Source: RZYY01 sp036794825 (GTDB lineage: Bacteria > Bacteroidota > Bacteroidia > Bacteroidales > 4484-276). Taken from it: DNA of 64,000 nt. Positions 28,958-37,167 of the stretch are shown here, in pieces. The DNA lies in the NCBI GenBank assembly GCA_036794825.1, contig DAIRGA010000021.1, positions 30,239-94,238 of the forward strand, in the 5' to 3' direction. The position numbers and the translations under genes are program-made. Position 1 is the stretch's first letter. Each line of letters begins with the position of its first letter. The notes under the pieces were generated by a model. That model was not told the origin of the DNA. It saw nothing but the letters and a program-made list of their open reading frames with translations, and made no database searches.

Positions 28958-29932
28958 ATGTCAATCACTTTAGACAGGTTTAGCCTGAACAAACAGACGA
29001 AGTCAGTCGGGCAGATACAAAAAGCCGGGCTCATTGGCTGCGGCGCCATCGGGCAGGAAATTGCGCTGCTCATCAGCCAGAAAGGTATTGAGGTAGTATT
29101 TATTGACCTTAATGAACAACTCATCGAAGCCATCCTCAAATCCATGTCGGATCAGCTCGATCAGATCATCAACCGCTGGGGGATGACGGGCAGCGAAAAG
29201 AAACTCGTCCTTTCCAGGATCAAAGGTTCCGTTTCTTACCAGGATCTGTCGGATTGCGACATCATCATCGAAACCATCAATTCCCAGAAACCCGGTGCAA
29301 ATCTTGAGGAGAGGAAAGAGGTTTTCCGCAAAGTTGAAGCTGTTGTAAAACCCGAAACGGTGATCACCTCAAACACAGCAACCATGATGATTTCCGATCT
29401 GGCTGTCGCCCTTGATCACCCTGAGCGCTCACTCGGAATGCATTTCATCAGCCCGGTGTCGAAAATTAATCTGGTGGAGGTAGTTTCTCATTTTTATACC
29501 AATGATGAATCATTTCAGATCGTAAACAAGTTTGCGGGGATGATTGGTAAAAAGGTAATCAAAATCAATGAGTCACCGGGAAACATCAGTACCCGTATGA
29601 TAGTAACCATCATCAACGAAGCCTGCGCCATCCTTACCGAAGGAGTAGCCTCGGTGGCCGATGTGGATAAAGTTATGATGGAGGTTACCGGAAATGCCTT
29701 TGGTCCCTTCGAAATGGCCGATCGCTATGGGATTGATAAAATTCACAAATGGATGGAAAACCTCTATCGCGAATTTGGTGAACTGAAATACAAACCATCG
29801 CCAATTATCCGCAGGATGGTCAGGGCAAAAATGTTTGGAATGCGCGTAGGTGAAGGATTTTATAAATGGGAAGGGAACTTGAAAACTGCCAAAACCGGTA
29901 GTATCAAAAATCTGGGACGCGAGAAATTTTAG
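28958..29932 (+). CDS. 3-hydroxyacyl-CoA (3-hydroxybutyryl-CoA) dehydrogenase
   Basis: 324 residues. The NAD-binding loop GLIGCGAIGQEIA lies at about 24-36, the acidic end of beta-2 is at FIDLN, and the catalytic His lies in LGMHFISPVSKINLVEVV (about 158-175). The C-terminal dimer domain has GNAFGPFEMADRYGIDK. It interconverts acetoacetyl-CoA and 3-hydroxybutyryl-CoA. The length is slightly above the usual 280-290, because of about 20 extra N-terminal residues. It lies 24 bp before ackA on the same strand, so the two are likely co-transcribed. This suggests a link between acyl-CoA reduction or oxidation and ATP formation from acetyl phosphate. Confidence 0.92.
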   Translation: MSITLDRFSLNKQTKSVGQIQKAGLIGCGAIGQEIALLISQKGIEVVFIDLNEQLIEAILKSMSDQLDQIINRWGMTGSEKKLVLSRIKGSVSYQDLSDCDIIIETINSQKPGANLEERKEVFRKVEAVVKPETVITSNTATMMISDLAVALDHPERSLGMHFISPVSKINLVEVVSHFYTNDESFQIVNKFAGMIGKKVIKINESPGNISTRMIVTIINEACAILTEGVASVADVDKVMMEVTGNAFGPFEMADRYGIDKIHKWMENLYREFGELKYKPSPIIRRMVRAKMFGMRVGEGFYKWEGNLKTAKTGSIKNLGREKF

Positions 29933-29956
29933 GTCTAAATGTAAAAACATTCGAAA

Positions 29957-31168
29957 ATGAAAGTCATCGTATTAAACTGCGGAAGTTCATCAATAAAATA
30001 TCAGCTATTCGAAATGCCTCAGGTGGAGGTACTTGCCAAAGGGCTTGTGGACAAAATCGGGCTGAAAGGAGCTCTGATCAAGCACGAACGCAACGACGGA
30101 AAGCAACTGAAAGTGGAAGGTGAAATCCTCGATCACAAAAGCGGCATCGAATATTTGCTCGGGATTCTGATAGACCCGGAGTATGGCAGCCTGACAAATC
30201 TCAATGAAATTGATGCTGTTGGACACCGCGTGGTTCATGGCGCCGAGGATTTTAGCGGTAGTGTGGCAATCACAACAGAGGTTATTAAAGCATTGGAAAA
30301 ATCCTCTGACCTGGCGCCATTGCACAACCCGCCAAATCTCAAGGGAATTTATGCCATGCAACAACTCTTGCCGGATGTTCCACAGGCCGGTGTTTTCGAC
30401 ACCGCTTTCCATCAAACCATGCCGGAATATTCTTATCTCTATGGCATTCCTTATTCATTGTACGAGAAGTACAAAATCCGCCGCTACGGCTTCCATGGAA
30501 CCAGCCATAAATACGTATCAGCCAGGGCTTGCAGGATTCTGGACGAAGATATCAGCACAAAAAAAATCGTAACCTGCCACCTCGGAAACGGGGCTTCGAT
30601 GGCTGCCGTAAAATACGGTAAATCAATGGACACATCCATGGGCATGACTCCCATCGAAGGTGTAATGATGGGTACACGCTGCGGCGACCTGGATGTTGGG
30701 GCTCTGTTCCACATTATCAATAAGGAAGACATTTCAGTAAAAATCGCCAACACACTCGTGAATAAATTCAGCGGTGTTTTGGGCGTTTCTGGAATTTCAT
30801 CGGACATGCGCGATGTGGAACTCGCTGCAGAGAAAGGCCATCACCGGGCAGCGGTGGCTTATCAGATGTATGCCTACAGGGTTAAGAAATATGTTGGAGC
30901 CTACGCCGCCGCTATGGGTGGTGTAGATATCATTGTTTTTACCGGAGGAATAGGTGAGAATGACTCAGTTACTCGCGCCAACGTGATAGAAGGTTTGGAA
31001 TTCCTCGGCGTTGATTTTGATTTCGAACTCAACAAAGGACTTCGCGGTAAAGAGATGATTCTCTCCAAACCCACTTCCAGGGTGAAGGTTTTGGTTGTAC
31101 CCACCAACGAAGAAATGATGATTGCTAAAGATACATACACTATTGTAACCGGCGGAGCGGTTAATTAA
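29957..31168 (+). CDS. ackA: Acetate kinase
   Basis: 403 residues. It carries both acetokinase signatures: VLNCGSSSIKYQLF at residues 4-17, and the block around GFHGTSHKYV (about 178-187) followed by CHLGNGASMAA. VFTGGIGEND lies at about 326-335. It makes ATP and acetate from acetyl phosphate and ADP. No pta gene is adjacent, although ackA is usually paired with it. Here the partner is the hydroxyacyl-CoA dehydrogenase gene 24 bp upstream. A strong terminator follows. Confidence 0.97.
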   Translation: MKVIVLNCGSSSIKYQLFEMPQVEVLAKGLVDKIGLKGALIKHERNDGKQLKVEGEILDHKSGIEYLLGILIDPEYGSLTNLNEIDAVGHRVVHGAEDFSGSVAITTEVIKALEKSSDLAPLHNPPNLKGIYAMQQLLPDVPQAGVFDTAFHQTMPEYSYLYGIPYSLYEKYKIRRYGFHGTSHKYVSARACRILDEDISTKKIVTCHLGNGASMAAVKYGKSMDTSMGMTPIEGVMMGTRCGDLDVGALFHIINKEDISVKIANTLVNKFSGVLGVSGISSDMRDVELAAEKGHHRAAVAYQMYAYRVKKYVGAYAAAMGGVDIIVFTGGIGENDSVTRANVIEGLEFLGVDFDFELNKGLRGKEMILSKPTSRVKVLVVPTNEEMMIAKDTYTIVTGGAVN

Positions 31169-31186
31169 ACCTGATTTTGCCCCAAA

Positions 31187-31222
31187 AAAAGGCCTGCTGC
31201 ATCCAACCGCTGCAGGCCTTTT
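31187..31222. terminator. Terminator after ackA
   Basis: A perfect 11-bp stem, AAAAGGCCTGC (31187-31197) and GCAGGCCTTTT (31212-31222), with a 14-nt loop. The U-tract is modest on the plus strand, while the A-run before the stem also allows minus-strand use. Confidence 0.75.
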
Positions 31223-31396
31223 AAGTATAATTACAAACACTTCATTTCGAAGAGCATTTTCTTGAAATTTGCTTTTCAGCAGCCTTTATGAAAACTAAAT
31301 CAATGGATTGAACTTTTTTTTAGAAACCCTTAAACAAAAACCAAAAACCCCTGTTTTGTTGATGAAATAAATCAAAAACTTAAACAAAACAGTAAC

Positions 31397-32104
31397 ATGA
31401 AAATTTTCGCAAAATTCATTGCCCTTTCGGTTATCATTGCTCTTACTGCCTGCGCTTCTGGTGGTCAGAAAACTGAAACAAGAGATGCTGCTGATGTAGC
31501 TTCAAACAATTATGATCTCAAGTATGAGGTTAGTCTCGACCAGAGTTCGATCAACTGGGAAGGTTACAAGCCCACAGGAACACACCATGGAACTATTGCC
31601 ATTAAAGATGGGAAATTGAAATTCAGTGACGGATCATTGGTTGGTGGTTCTTTTACTATTGACATGAAATCAATTGTAGTTCAGGATCTTACTGACCCAG
31701 ATATGAATGCAAAACTTACCGGACATCTGCTCTCCGCCGATTTTTTCGAAGCAGAAACTTTTCCGGTAGCAACGTTTGAAATTACCTCTATAGCCCCCGT
31801 TGATGGTACACAGATTGATCGTTCCAAGGAAAAAGGTGACCTGATTCCAACCCATGCTATTTCAGGAAATTTAACAATGAAGGGAATCACCAAAAACCTG
31901 ACTTTTAATGCTAAAGTATCCATGGACGGTTCATCTTTCATCGCTCAGACAAACCAGTTTTTCATTGATCGCGTTGAATGGAACGTCCAGTTTGGCTCGA
32001 AGAAACTCTTTGCTGATCTGAAAGATAATTTCATTAATGATGAAATGGGAATTGCGATCACTCTTGTAGCCACCGCCGCTGCAGACGAAACAGCAAGCAA
32101 CTAA
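31397..32104 (+). CDS. YceI-like lipoprotein
   Basis: 235 residues. A lipoprotein signal (ALTACASGG, Cys at about 19) is followed by a YceI lipocalin-like domain (about 45-228): SLDQSSINWEGYKPTGTHHG, GSFTIDMKSIVV, LTGHLLSADFFEAETFPVA, ISGNLTMKGITKNLTF. YceI proteins bind polyisoprenoid-type lipids in the periplasm, while the role of Bacteroidota lipoprotein versions is unknown. The gene stands alone with a terminator immediately after it. Confidence 0.92.
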   Translation: MKIFAKFIALSVIIALTACASGGQKTETRDAADVASNNYDLKYEVSLDQSSINWEGYKPTGTHHGTIAIKDGKLKFSDGSLVGGSFTIDMKSIVVQDLTDPDMNAKLTGHLLSADFFEAETFPVATFEITSIAPVDGTQIDRSKEKGDLIPTHAISGNLTMKGITKNLTFNAKVSMDGSSFIAQTNQFFIDRVEWNVQFGSKKLFADLKDNFINDEMGIAITLVATAAADETASN

Positions 32105-32125
32105 TCTGAGTATTCAAAATAAAAG

Positions 32126-32159
32126 AATCCCGCCGGTTAAGCTGAGCGGGATTTTTTTT
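32126..32159 (+). terminator. Terminator after the YceI-like gene
   Basis: A perfect 8-bp stem, AATCCCGC (32126-32133) and GCGGGATT (32146-32153), followed by an uninterrupted T-run to 32159. It overlaps the end of the convergent gene by almost nothing. Confidence 0.85.
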
Positions 32160-32163
32160 GACC

Positions 32164-32880
32164 TTAATCAATGGGTACAAAATCAGCCTTTGTGACTCCG
32201 CAAATCGGGCAGGTCCAGTTATCAGGAATATCTTCGAAAGGCGTGCCGGCAGGAATTCCACATGATGGGTCACCTTCTTCAGGATCATAAATAAACCCGC
32301 ATACTATGCACCGGTATCTTTTTGCTGAGGTTGTTTTTGCAGGCAGGGATTCTTCTTTTGATGGTTTTGGATAATCGCCGAGATAAGTTGGAGAATTTTC
32401 CGGTGACACTCCCTTGATAACATCTCGGTAGTAATCGTAGGTGAGCGGCTTTGCTGCAGCGTCAATCAAATCAAGATCAATCACTTTCCCAACAAAGATT
32501 ACATGGGTTCCTACCTCGATAACTTGCTCAACTTCACACTCATACCACGCAATAGTTTTATCAAGAACTATCGGGGAGCCTGTCTTCCCGATTTTGTAGT
32601 TAGCATTGGCAAATTTGTTGATTTCTCTCCCGCTTTTAAACCCCCACGGTCCCAAAAATGCCAGATCAACCTCCTTTTGCAAAGCTGAAACAGAAAAAAC
32701 CCTGCTCTTTTTGATAAACTCCGTTGTCAGATTATCGTGATGCGTAGCAACAGCAATTCTTGGTGGCTGCGCGGTTACCTGAAAAACTGTGTTGGAGATG
32801 TGGCCGTTAAAATTGTCTCCATCTCTCGAACTCAGAATATAAAGACCATAGGTTAATTTGAAAAAAGCTTCTGATTTCAT
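32164..32880 (-). CDS. Flavin reductase-like domain fused to a C-terminal rubredoxin
   Basis: 238 residues from the ATG at 32880 (MKSEAFFKLTYGLYILSS). An upstream in-frame ATG at 33066 would run through the divergent methyltransferase gene and is rejected. Residues about 1-160 are a flavin-reductase/FMN-binding split barrel (GHISNTVFQVTAQPPRIAVATHH, in parts). The C-terminal part (about 187-238) is a rubredoxin with both iron-binding CxxC motifs, CIVCG and CPICG, and the usual DIPDNWTCPICGVTKADF. Such fusions act as cytoplasmic electron carriers to oxygen- or NO-detoxifying enzymes in anaerobes. This role is inferred. Confidence 0.9.
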   Translation of the reverse strand: MKSEAFFKLTYGLYILSSRDGDNFNGHISNTVFQVTAQPPRIAVATHHDNLTTEFIKKSRVFSVSALQKEVDLAFLGPWGFKSGREINKFANANYKIGKTGSPIVLDKTIAWYECEVEQVIEVGTHVIFVGKVIDLDLIDAAAKPLTYDYYRDVIKGVSPENSPTYLGDYPKPSKEESLPAKTTSAKRYRCIVCGFIYDPEEGDPSCGIPAGTPFEDIPDNWTCPICGVTKADFVPID

Positions 32881-32946
32881 CTTGCATGAAGGTTTATTGA
32901 ATGCGGTAAAATTATAATTTAATCCAGAGCGCTGGTGGATTAAGTG

Positions 32947-32954
32947 TACTTTTG
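32947..32954 (+). promoter_or_regulatory. -7 element (TACTTTTG) upstream of the methyltransferase gene
   Basis: A TAnnTTTG match ending 17 bp before the ATG at 32972. No TTG at the expected distance. Confidence 0.45.
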
Positions 32955-32971
32955 TTTTAAAATTTTGGTAG

Positions 32972-34147
32972 ATGGTTGAAAATGATAATAAAGCAGCTTT
33001 TCTTGATAAGTTCAATAACTCACTGGAATCAGGGATTTTCATCAAGATGACGCTCAGTAAGCCCACCAGTTCAGCGGGCGATCTTAAAAATCTCTTTATC
33101 AGGCCTGTTCAGATCAAGAGTGAATTTTTGATTTCATATCTCTATCGTCATCAAACAAAGGACATCACCAAAAATTACCCTGCGCGGGAAGCTAGTCAGG
33201 TTCTTTCGGGATTGCTGGGAGATAAGTTTCTTCATGCCACGCTTTTTACGCAAAGTAATGACATTCAATTGCTTTACAATAAAAAACGAGTGCCGGGACT
33301 GCTCCTTGGCAAACCTACATTAAGCCTTTTGCAGCCGCATACGCATGACCATCAGAAATCGAGACTTATAAAGGCTCAAGGCAATCTTTACCTGCAACAA
33401 CTTGGTATTACCAATGATAACTTCTCCGTTTCACCCAAAATGAACGATAAGTTCAGGCAGATCAATAAGTTTGTCGAATTGATTGATTCTATGCTGGATT
33501 ACAGGAAATTACCTTCAAAGATACGGGTTACAGATATGGGTTCGGGTAAAGGCTACCTCACTTTTTCCCTTTACGATCACCTTGTGAACAATTTGAAATT
33601 GGAGGCCGAAGTCGTTGGCGTTGAAATGCGCGGCGATCTTGTAAGCCAATGCAATGAAATTGCCAGGAATATTGGTTTTACGAATCTCAATTTTCGAAAG
33701 AGCAACATCCAGGAATATGACGCTACCGGCACAGATATGCTCATTGCGCTGCACGCCTGCGACACGGCAACCGATGATGCAATAGCCAAAGGAATTATCA
33801 CCGGATCGGAATTTATTATCGTGGCGCCTTGTTGCCACAAACAGGTAAGAAATGCCATGAATCCCGAAGGAACGCTGAAATCGCTGCTGAAACACGGAAT
33901 ATTTCTCGAACGACAGGCCGAAATGCTTACCGATGCATTAAGGTCATTGATTTTGGAAAATCATGGCTACAAAACGCGGGTTTTTGAGTTTATCTCCACC
34001 GAGCACACTCCCAAAAACGTGATGATTGTCGGAGTGAAAAAAAAGCAAATTGTTAATAACTCAGAGATTTTGCAGCAGATTCAGCAGTTAAAAGCGATGT
34101 ACGGGATTGAATATCATTACCTTGAAGGTCTTTTGCAGGTTTATTAA
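32972..34147 (+). CDS. Class I SAM-dependent methyltransferase (Methyltransf_32 / METTL25-like)
   Basis: 391 residues. The N-terminal 140 residues have no motif I recognise. A Rossmann methyltransferase domain starts at about residue 187: VTDMGSGKGYLTFSLYDHL (SAM motif I), VVGVEMRGDL (acidic end of beta-2), and then the distinctive LIALHACDTATDDAI and IVAPCCHKQVR, which are typical of Methyltransf_32 proteins. The substrate is unknown. RNA or protein has been suggested for relatives. It is divergent from the flavin reductase-rubredoxin gene and precedes the large RNA locus. Confidence 0.85.
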   Translation: MVENDNKAAFLDKFNNSLESGIFIKMTLSKPTSSAGDLKNLFIRPVQIKSEFLISYLYRHQTKDITKNYPAREASQVLSGLLGDKFLHATLFTQSNDIQLLYNKKRVPGLLLGKPTLSLLQPHTHDHQKSRLIKAQGNLYLQQLGITNDNFSVSPKMNDKFRQINKFVELIDSMLDYRKLPSKIRVTDMGSGKGYLTFSLYDHLVNNLKLEAEVVGVEMRGDLVSQCNEIARNIGFTNLNFRKSNIQEYDATGTDMLIALHACDTATDDAIAKGIITGSEFIIVAPCCHKQVRNAMNPEGTLKSLLKHGIFLERQAEMLTDALRSLILENHGYKTRVFEFISTEHTPKNVMIVGVKKKQIVNNSEILQQIQQLKAMYGIEYHYLEGLLQVY

Positions 34148-34272
34148 CAGTCAGAATCATAAAAAGCCTGCATTTTTCTGCTATGACCTTTATTCAGTAT
34201 GGGTTCTGAGAGTTAGTAACATTTGTTGATAAAACCTGTTGGCAATAGGTGGAAATCTAAGTCAGAAAAAGC

Positions 34273-34304
34273 TTGACTTGCGGTAGGTTTTGACATTATC
34301 TTTG
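34273..34304 (+). promoter_or_regulatory. Consensus promoter of the large structured RNA
   Basis: TTG (34273-34275), a 21-bp spacer, then TATCTTTG (34297-34304): an exact Bacteroidota housekeeping promoter. The predicted start is at about 34309-34311. It is one of the best promoter matches in the window, yet no protein start follows for nearly 700 bp. Confidence 0.8.
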
Positions 34305-34309
34305 TCGCA

Positions 34310-34885
34310 CCAGGTGAGAGATAAAAGGCTCGGCTTGGAATGCCGGAAACCTGAAAACAGCAACGACCGAAAGGTCAAAGCACGATCGGGTGGAGGTGAG
34401 CAAAGGTGAAAAGCATCAGGTTGCCTAACCAATGCGAACCAGTTCTTTAAGCAACTGACCAGCAGATGATGAAACCAAGCCTGGTTTCGGCCGGTGAACT
34501 CCGGCGGTTTTGCAAAAAGCTTCATCTGAAGGCATGATCATCCGGAAATGAAACCCCACGTGGGTGGAATCAAAGGTGGTCAGGCAGCAGGAACCAGGAT
34601 GTCGGCACAAATGACACACACGTTAGTCAGGAGAGCTGGTATCGGGCAGCGTGGCCAGGCTCCAAGGAGTCGTTGGGCATTGCGGCTTGCAGGAAAAGCA
34701 GCAGTTCAGCAGGGTACAACCGGAAACGGAAACCATGTGGGAACAGCCACCGATGCGGAAGCCTGAAAGGGCACACCGCAGAGGACAGCCAGAATAACAG
34801 TAGCCTGGCGTGTAACATCCACCACGGTGGGCGCCAAGCGAGCGGGAACGAAATCGGACAGAGATCGTTCCCGCTTTGTTTTTTT
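34310..34885 (+). ncRNA. Large structured non-coding RNA of unknown family (about 575 nt)
   Basis: The region lies between a consensus promoter and a perfect terminator and contains no credible protein. Seen helices: GACC-GAAA-GGTC (34365-34376), GGTT-AACC near 34423-34434, and a closed multibranch domain. In that domain CAGATGA (34463-34469) pairs with TCATCTG (34522-34528) around two hairpins, GAAACCA/TGGTTTC (34471-34477, 34482-34488) and GCCGG/CCGGC (34490-34494, 34501-34505). Further helices are CCG-GAAA-CGG (34720-34729), TGCGG/CCGCA (34754-34758, 34776-34780) enclosing a GAAA-capped stem, and TGGCG/CGCCA (34806-34810, 34832-34836) enclosing CCACC/GGTGG. Three GNRA loops and nested stems indicate a folded RNA. 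I see no RNase P CR-I box, no tmRNA ends or tag ORF, and no group II domain V. Family unknown. Confidence 0.8.
34841..34885 (+). terminator. Terminator of the large structured RNA
   Basis: A perfect 11-bp stem, AGCGGGAACGA (34841-34851) and TCGTTCCCGCT (34865-34875), followed by TTGTTTTTTT. The U-tract is on the plus strand only. Confidence 0.9.
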
Positions 34886-34961
34886 CCAAACAAGCACAGT
34901 TTCCGGAACTTCAATTAGCAGCTTGCCTGTTTCCTTATGAGCCGTTGCAAAGTAAAAGCCT

Positions 34962-34969
34962 TACTTTTG
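34962..34969 (+). promoter_or_regulatory. -7 element (TACTTTTG) upstream of the arginine deiminase gene
   Basis: A TAnnTTTG match 14 bp before the ATG at 34984. The nearest TTG gives a spacer of only 14 bp. It implies a very short leader and a transcript separate from the upstream RNA. Confidence 0.5.
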
Positions 34970-34983
34970 CTAAAAAATTTCCT

Positions 34984-36240
34984 ATGACATTAAATGTTGA
35001 AGTTTTCTCCGAAGTCGGCGATCTTGAGGCTGTTATAATCCATACTCCGGGCAGCGAAGTGGAAAATATGACCCCAGAAGATGCTGAGCGGGCTTTGTAC
35101 AGCGATATCCTCAACTTGTCGGTGTTGCGACAGGAGTTTGTGCAGTTTAGCAGTGTATTGAAAAAGTTTGCGCAGGTGTTCGAAGTCAAAGATCTCCTTG
35201 CTGCAACGCTGAAAAATGAAAAAGTCCGTAATAGCCTGATATCCAAGGTGTGTATTCCATGTCTTGATCGAAGGACAGTGGATGGGCTTTACCAGGCGGA
35301 ACCCGCTGAGCTGGCGCGACTGCTCATCGAAGGCGTACAGCAACAGCGCGACAGCCTTTCCCGCTACCTCAGCCCGCAGCGTTTTGCCATCAGGCCATTG
35401 CATAATTTCTTTTTCACACGAGATGGCGCTGCAACCATTTTTGATAAAGTATTGATTGCCAGCACAGCAAGCAAAGTAAGAGAGCGTGAAGCACAAATCA
35501 TGGAGGCGATTTTCGATTTCCATCCTACATTCAGCACCAGCACATTTGGAGCAGTCGGTGAGAAAAAGCCCGGCGAAAATGTTTCCATCGAAGGTGGTGA
35601 CGTGATTGTAGCCCGCGAAGATGTGCTACTCGTTGGTCTTAGCTCACGAACCACGCCAGCCGGTGTAGATCTGATCGTCGAAAAGATGAAGGACCGGCCG
35701 GGAAAAGTGCATATCATCGCCCAGGAACTACCAAACGACAGGGAGTCTTTTATCCATCTGGATATGGTTTTTACTTTTCTCAGCCAGAACGAGTGCATGG
35801 TATTTGAGCCTGTGGTGATGCAGCCCAACCGTTACAAAACCATTCATATTGAGGTAGATAACCGAAAAGTAATCATCAGCGAGGAGAAAAACATCCTTGA
35901 AGCGCTGGAGAAACTTAATTTTGACCTTCAGCCCATTCTTTGTGGAGGCAAAGCCGACGGATGGGTTCAGGAGCGGGAACAATGGCACAGCGGCGCTAAC
36001 TTTTTTGCTCTTGGACCAGGTAAGGTGATTGGATACAGTCGTAATGTTTACACCATCGAGGAGCTAAACAAATTCGGTTTTGAGGTACTTGCCGCCAAAG
36101 ACATCATCAAAAACAGGGTGAACATTCAGGATTACCGCAAATTTGTAATTACCATCGAAGGCTCGGAGCTATCGCGTGGTGGTGGCGGCGCCAGGTGCAT
36201 GACAATGCCCGTTAAAAGAAAGCCGGTACAGTGGAAGTAG
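34984..36240 (+). CDS. arcA: Arginine deiminase
   Basis: 418 residues from the ATG at 34984. A longer frame from 34876 starts inside the upstream RNA terminator and is rejected. ADI motifs are in order: EVGDLEAVIIHTPG (N-terminal), FTRD (about 146), EGGDV (about 204-208), HLDMVFT (about 258-264) and the catalytic Cys405 in SRGGGGARCMTMP. It hydrolyses L-arginine to citrulline and ammonia, the first step of the ATP-yielding arginine deiminase route. No ornithine transcarbamoylase or carbamate kinase gene is in the window, so the pathway partners must be elsewhere, or the enzyme serves acid or nitrogen balance. Confidence 0.93.
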   Translation: MTLNVEVFSEVGDLEAVIIHTPGSEVENMTPEDAERALYSDILNLSVLRQEFVQFSSVLKKFAQVFEVKDLLAATLKNEKVRNSLISKVCIPCLDRRTVDGLYQAEPAELARLLIEGVQQQRDSLSRYLSPQRFAIRPLHNFFFTRDGAATIFDKVLIASTASKVREREAQIMEAIFDFHPTFSTSTFGAVGEKKPGENVSIEGGDVIVAREDVLLVGLSSRTTPAGVDLIVEKMKDRPGKVHIIAQELPNDRESFIHLDMVFTFLSQNECMVFEPVVMQPNRYKTIHIEVDNRKVIISEEKNILEALEKLNFDLQPILCGGKADGWVQEREQWHSGANFFALGPGKVIGYSRNVYTIEELNKFGFEVLAAKDIIKNRVNIQDYRKFVITIEGSELSRGGGGARCMTMPVKRKPVQWK

Positions 36241-36342
36241 AATCAAATCTCCTGATTATTTGGCTCAAAAGTTTTTGTGTTTCATGGAACTTTTAAATCA
36301 ACGTTTTTTTCAGAAGTTATCTTCCATGTCAATACTAAACCT

Positions 36343-36999
36343 ATGCAACTAATTGATCTTTCTCACATTATGGAGAATGGTATGCCGGCATATCCCGGTG
36401 AAGAATCTCCAACTTTTGAGCTCAAAAACGTTCATCAAAGCGATGGCTACCAGGTAATTCGGTTTAAAGCGTTAACCCATTCGGGAACTCACCTGGATAC
36501 ACCGGCTCATTTTTTTGCTAATGGGGCAACTTTGGATAATTTGCCAGTTGACAGATTTTACGGGAAAGGGTTTGTGGTGGATTGTTCAAACTTTGGCGCC
36601 GGACAGGAGATTGCAGCTGGGCATCTGAAAAGTTTTGAAAAGGATCTGGAAAAGGCTGAATTTGCTATGATTTATACCGACTGGGATAAGCACTGGGGGA
36701 CTGATTTGTATTACGGCGAATTTCCAGCGCTATCGGTTGAAGCGGCCATTTACCTCTCCCAATTCAAATTGAAGGGTATTGGCCTCGATGTTCCCTCCCT
36801 TGATCCGGTCGTTTCTCCAAATTATCCTAATCATCTGCATTTGCTGGGAAAGGGTTTTATCATTATCGAAAACCTTAAGAATCTGCATTTACTCAATGGC
36901 AGGGAGTTTCATTTTGCGGCATTTCCCTGGAACATCAAATCCGGCGACGGCTGCCCGGTGAGGGCGGTTGGAATTATTGCGTCCGGAGCCGAGTATTAA
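36343..36999 (+). CDS. Cyclase family protein (kynurenine formamidase-like metal hydrolase)
   Basis: 218 residues from the ATG at 36343 (MQLIDLSHIMENGMPAYPGEE). The frame is open from 36277, but the extra 22 residues do not look like the family. The metal-binding signature HSGTHLDTPAHF lies at about 46-57, with a later GLDVPSLDP and the LHLLGKGFIIIENLKNL segment. Family members hydrolyse formamides or lactams, kynurenine formamidase being best known. The substrate here is uncertain. No tryptophan catabolism genes are nearby. Confidence 0.9.
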   Translation: MQLIDLSHIMENGMPAYPGEESPTFELKNVHQSDGYQVIRFKALTHSGTHLDTPAHFFANGATLDNLPVDRFYGKGFVVDCSNFGAGQEIAAGHLKSFEKDLEKAEFAMIYTDWDKHWGTDLYYGEFPALSVEAAIYLSQFKLKGIGLDVPSLDPVVSPNYPNHLHLLGKGFIIIENLKNLHLLNGREFHFAAFPWNIKSGDGCPVRAVGIIASGAEY

Positions 37000-37167
37000 A
37001 AGTTCATCTTCCAAATCATAGCCCTTCCCAAAGCACTAGCGGGTATTACGTTTTCTTTTCAACATTGATTCTGGTTTATCGGTAGGTCTTACGACTGGTC
37101 AAAAAGTTTCATCAGCACAAACAAAACGAGGGTAATAAGGTTATTTAAGGAGTAATTACGAGCAAAA

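Noticed and set aside
32881..33066. Upstream extension of the flavin reductase-rubredoxin frame
   Set aside because: It crosses the promoter and start of the divergent methyltransferase gene and does not resemble the family.
34310..34885. RNase P RNA, tmRNA, SRP RNA or a group II intron
   Set aside because: No GAGGAAAGTC box, no tRNA-like ends or tag ORF, no SRP core loop, no GTGYG start or domain V. It also ends in a normal terminator.
34548..34918. Several ORFs of 60-95 codons on both strands inside the large RNA
   Set aside because: They overlap one another in several frames, lack family resemblance and fall within nested stem structures. Open frames arise easily in such GC-richer structured DNA.
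34876..34983. N-terminal extension of arginine deiminase
   Set aside because: It begins within the RNA terminator T-run and lies upstream of the TACTTTTG element. The family starts at the ATG at 34984.
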